Assembly (NCBI GenBank): GCA_017883485.1
Contig: JADGNM010000103.1
Span: forward strand, 1-8,054
Direction of reading: 5' to 3'
DNA length: 8,054 bases
From: Methanosarcina sp.
GTDB lineage: Archaea > Halobacteriota > Methanosarcinia > Methanosarcinales > Methanosarcinaceae
The notes below the pieces were generated by a model. It saw only the letters and a program-made list of their open reading frames with translations, made no database searches and was not told where the DNA came from. The position numbers and the translations under genes were made by a program. This document shows positions 6,533-8,054 of this stretch, one piece after another. Position 1 is the first letter of the stretch; each line of letters opens with the position of its first letter.

Positions 6533-7755
6533 ATGGCACATTGTGTATCAAATGTAAAGGAAAAGGACTTTGTGGGCGCCCTCGTTGCCCAATCCTGGAA
6601 AAGTTCAAATCCTTACAATCGATTGCTCCTGTGATCTCAGGAGATTCTGTTTTTGGAGCCTCTCCTCCTGCTATTTTTGTCGGAAGTTATGGTTACCCGA
6701 GAGTCTCGGCAGGTCCATTGATCCCTCCGCTAGCAAAGGAAAGTGAGGCTTCTTTTCTTGAAAAGCCTTCAGCCTGGGGAAACATGCATATTGAAGATAT
6801 AATCTCCATGCGTTCCCGTATGGTCAGGGCAAACACGAATCTGCATATAAAAGATGCAAGCAGCAAAGAAAATCCCCTTCTAGTAAAGGCTCAGGAACTC
6901 GCTCTCTCCAGAAAGCCGGTAGATACCGAAGCCTGGTTTTTCAAGGCTCCAAAACAGGAACTCAAATTCGATGCCGTACTTACGCCCATGGGTCCTTCAG
7001 GCCTTGTTAAAAACTTCGAGCTTACGGAAAACCCGAATGTTCCGAGAAAAGTAGATTACCTTGTGTATGACACAGACGCTCTGGCAAAAGATGCCGTTAC
7101 CGAACTTTTAAAAAGTGACGTTTTGACCGAACATGTCACACGCCTTTTTTCAATTGGCCTGCTCGGCAAAGAAAGAAAAATAGTGCCCACTCGCTGGTCA
7201 ATAACAGCCGTAGATGACATGGCTGGAAAGGAACTTGCAGGTCGCATAAAGGACTTTCCCTTTATTTCGGATATTCAGCTTTTCAGCGGGACTCATTTTG
7301 GGAACCATTTTGAAGTCCTTATTCTTCCGCGAGCTTACTCCTTCGAACTGATTGAGATCTGGCTACCAAAAGCAGTCTGGTCCGGAGAATCAAGCTGGAT
7401 TGGGGAAGACAGTGAGGGCCTTTCCGGGAAAAAAGGATATTCTCCCCTGGCAGGAGGCTATTATGCCGCAAGGCTGGCCGTACTTGAGTATCTCGCGGAA
7501 ATCAGAAAGCAGGCTTCCGTTTTCGTGCTCAGGGAAATAACTCCGGATTACTGGGCTCCCCTTGGAGTCTGGGTAGTCAGGGAAGGCATGAGAAGTACCC
7601 TTCGAAACCCACTAAAAAAGTTTGATTCTTTTGAGGCAGCTATCTCAGATCTTGCAGGCAGGATTTACACACCAAAAGCAGAATGGATGCAGAAGGCAGA
7701 CATGCTTTCTGACTTCCGTTTTCAGACTACTCTGGATTTCTTTTTAAGGCAATGA
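6529..7755 (+). CDS. nreA: DNA repair protein NreA (archaeal Nre family)
   Basis: From the GTG at 6529 the protein has 408 residues, full length for the Nre family. The N-terminus bears the family's zinc motif LCIKCKGKGLCGRPRCP (Cys6, Cys9, Cys15, Cys20), and the conserved core includes SPPAIFVGSYGYPRVSAGPL and FSGTHFGNHFEVLILP. The last residues, QTTLDFFL (399-406), fit a PCNA-interacting PIP box (Q-x-x-L-x-x-F-L). In haloarchaea NreA is tied to repair of crosslinking damage such as mitomycin C, and works through PCNA; the exact reaction is not known. GTG at 6529 shares GTGA with the TGA of the upstream HTH gene, and GAGGAT at 6512-6517 can serve it. The ATG at 6508 would add seven residues but fits the family less well. 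No broken motif is seen. Confidence 0.93.
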   Translation: MNGTLCIKCKGKGLCGRPRCPILEKFKSLQSIAPVISGDSVFGASPPAIFVGSYGYPRVSAGPLIPPLAKESEASFLEKPSAWGNMHIEDIISMRSRMVRANTNLHIKDASSKENPLLVKAQELALSRKPVDTEAWFFKAPKQELKFDAVLTPMGPSGLVKNFELTENPNVPRKVDYLVYDTDALAKDAVTELLKSDVLTEHVTRLFSIGLLGKERKIVPTRWSITAVDDMAGKELAGRIKDFPFISDIQLFSGTHFGNHFEVLILPRAYSFELIEIWLPKAVWSGESSWIGEDSEGLSGKKGYSPLAGGYYAARLAVLEYLAEIRKQASVFVLREITPDYWAPLGVWVVREGMRSTLRNPLKKFDSFEAAISDLAGRIYTPKAEWMQKADMLSDFRFQTTLDFFLRQ

Positions 7756-7773
7756 TTATAATAGCTAACTGCA

Positions 7774-7809
7774 TCGCGCTTTAAACAAATTTTGCGCTTT
7801 AAACAAATT
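7774..7809 (+). repeat. Two tandem 18-bp repeats after nreA
   Basis: TCGCGCTTTAAACAAATT (7774-7791) is followed directly by TTGCGCTTTAAACAAATT (7792-7809), differing at one base. The pair starts 18 bp after the nreA stop. It looks like a recent short duplication; no function is evident. Confidence 0.8.
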
Positions 7810-7821
7810 ACACGGCTTTCA

Positions 7822-7842
7822 GGAGTGCGCTCTGCGCGCTCC
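7822..7842 (+). terminator. GC-rich hairpin downstream of nreA
   Basis: A 9-bp stem GGAGTGCGC / GCGCGCTCC (one G-T pair) encloses a three-base TCT loop. It lies 66 bp after nreA. No T-run follows, so it is not a textbook terminator, but it could end or stabilise the nreA transcript. Confidence 0.4.
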
Positions 7843-7872
7843 CTATAAAGCTCGAACCACACTTTAGGATTT

Positions 7873-8037
7873 CTAACGTTTCTTCGCATACCAGCTGAAC
7901 GGGATATTTGACCACCAAGTGTAGCCAGCTATGATATTACGAGTCCAAGTCGTAATATATTTTACATTCCGACCCCCCCCTTTAAATTTTTCATTGAATT
8001 TGGTTGATTTAGTGATTCTTGCCTTTTTAGATGGCGA
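7873..8037 (-). pseudogene. Possible remnant of a tryptophan-rich protein tail
   Basis: On the minus strand an open frame of 54 codons runs from a stop at 8038-8040 to the TAG at 7873-7875 and has no ATG, GTG or TTG start. Its end reads GYTWWSNIPFSWYAKKR, which looks like a true protein C-terminus because of its many aromatic residues and basic tail. A G8 run lies inside the frame. It may be the 3' part of a decayed gene, or only chance. I cannot assign a family, and the resemblance to exonuclease III (YTWWS) is confined to five residues. Confidence 0.2.
7934..7958. repeat. 9-bp inverted repeat ATATTACGA / TCGTAATAT
   Basis: A perfect 9-bp inverted repeat with a 7-base centre lies between nreA and the window end. 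It may be an operator, a hairpin terminator for a gene read from beyond the window, or part of a decayed element. A run of eight C residues lies 14 bp to its right (7973-7980). Confidence 0.5.
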
Positions 8038-8054
8038 TTATTTTTACAAATAGT

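Noticed and set aside
7873..7950. YTWWS as sign of an exonuclease III fragment
   Set aside because: Only five residues agree, and the family's following GWRIDY motif is absent.

Overview
The window looks like a piece of a methanogenic archaeal chromosome, most likely Methanosarcina or a close relative. The evidence is the set of archaeal proteins it carries: an NreA-type DNA repair protein, an archaeal SUI1/aIF1 factor, a small-type PurL, a compact winged-helix regulator and an AN1 zinc-finger protein. Protein-coding DNA is of moderate GC content and the long intergenic stretches are AT-rich, as is usual in that genus. The genus assignment rests on my recognition of these proteins, not on a database search.

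Layout. 61-684 (+): an AN1 zinc-finger protein that appears to keep only the tail of an N-terminal J domain and has no convincing start, so it may be a truncated remnant. 685-1391: about 700 bp of AT-rich DNA with no recognisable gene. 1392-1610 (+): a 72-residue protein made almost entirely of four DnaJ-type CxxCxGxG motifs. Its 3' end and stop codon lie in an 18-bp repeat present three times. 2335-1706 (-): an HNH-like zinc protein, 40 bp downstream of purL (4526-2376, -), and perhaps co-transcribed with it. 5108-4869 (-): a small winged-helix regulator with a likely promoter and a pair of possible operator repeats. 5662-5970 (+): an aIF1/SUI1 paralogue with an N-terminal zinc knuckle, followed by a hairpin plus T-run. 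6167-6532 (+) and 6529-7755 (+): a helix-turn-helix/zinc protein and nreA, overlapping by four bases (GTGA) and probably translated together. 7756-8054: direct repeats, two hairpins and a weak protein-like reading frame on the minus strand that may be a gene remnant.

How the genes relate. PurL performs the fourth step of purine synthesis with PurS and PurQ partners that are not in this window. NreA is a PCNA-linked repair protein (PIP motif at its C-terminus), and the regulator-like gene fused to it by overlap is the best candidate for a functional pair here. Six of the eight genes carry CxxC-type zinc motifs. I see no CRISPR array, rRNA, tRNA, intact insertion sequence or phage module. Nothing here amounts to a clear new defence or metabolic system; the most unusual items are the zinc-only DnaJ-like protein, the truncated J/AN1 gene, the divergent HNH protein beside purL and the HTH-nreA pair.
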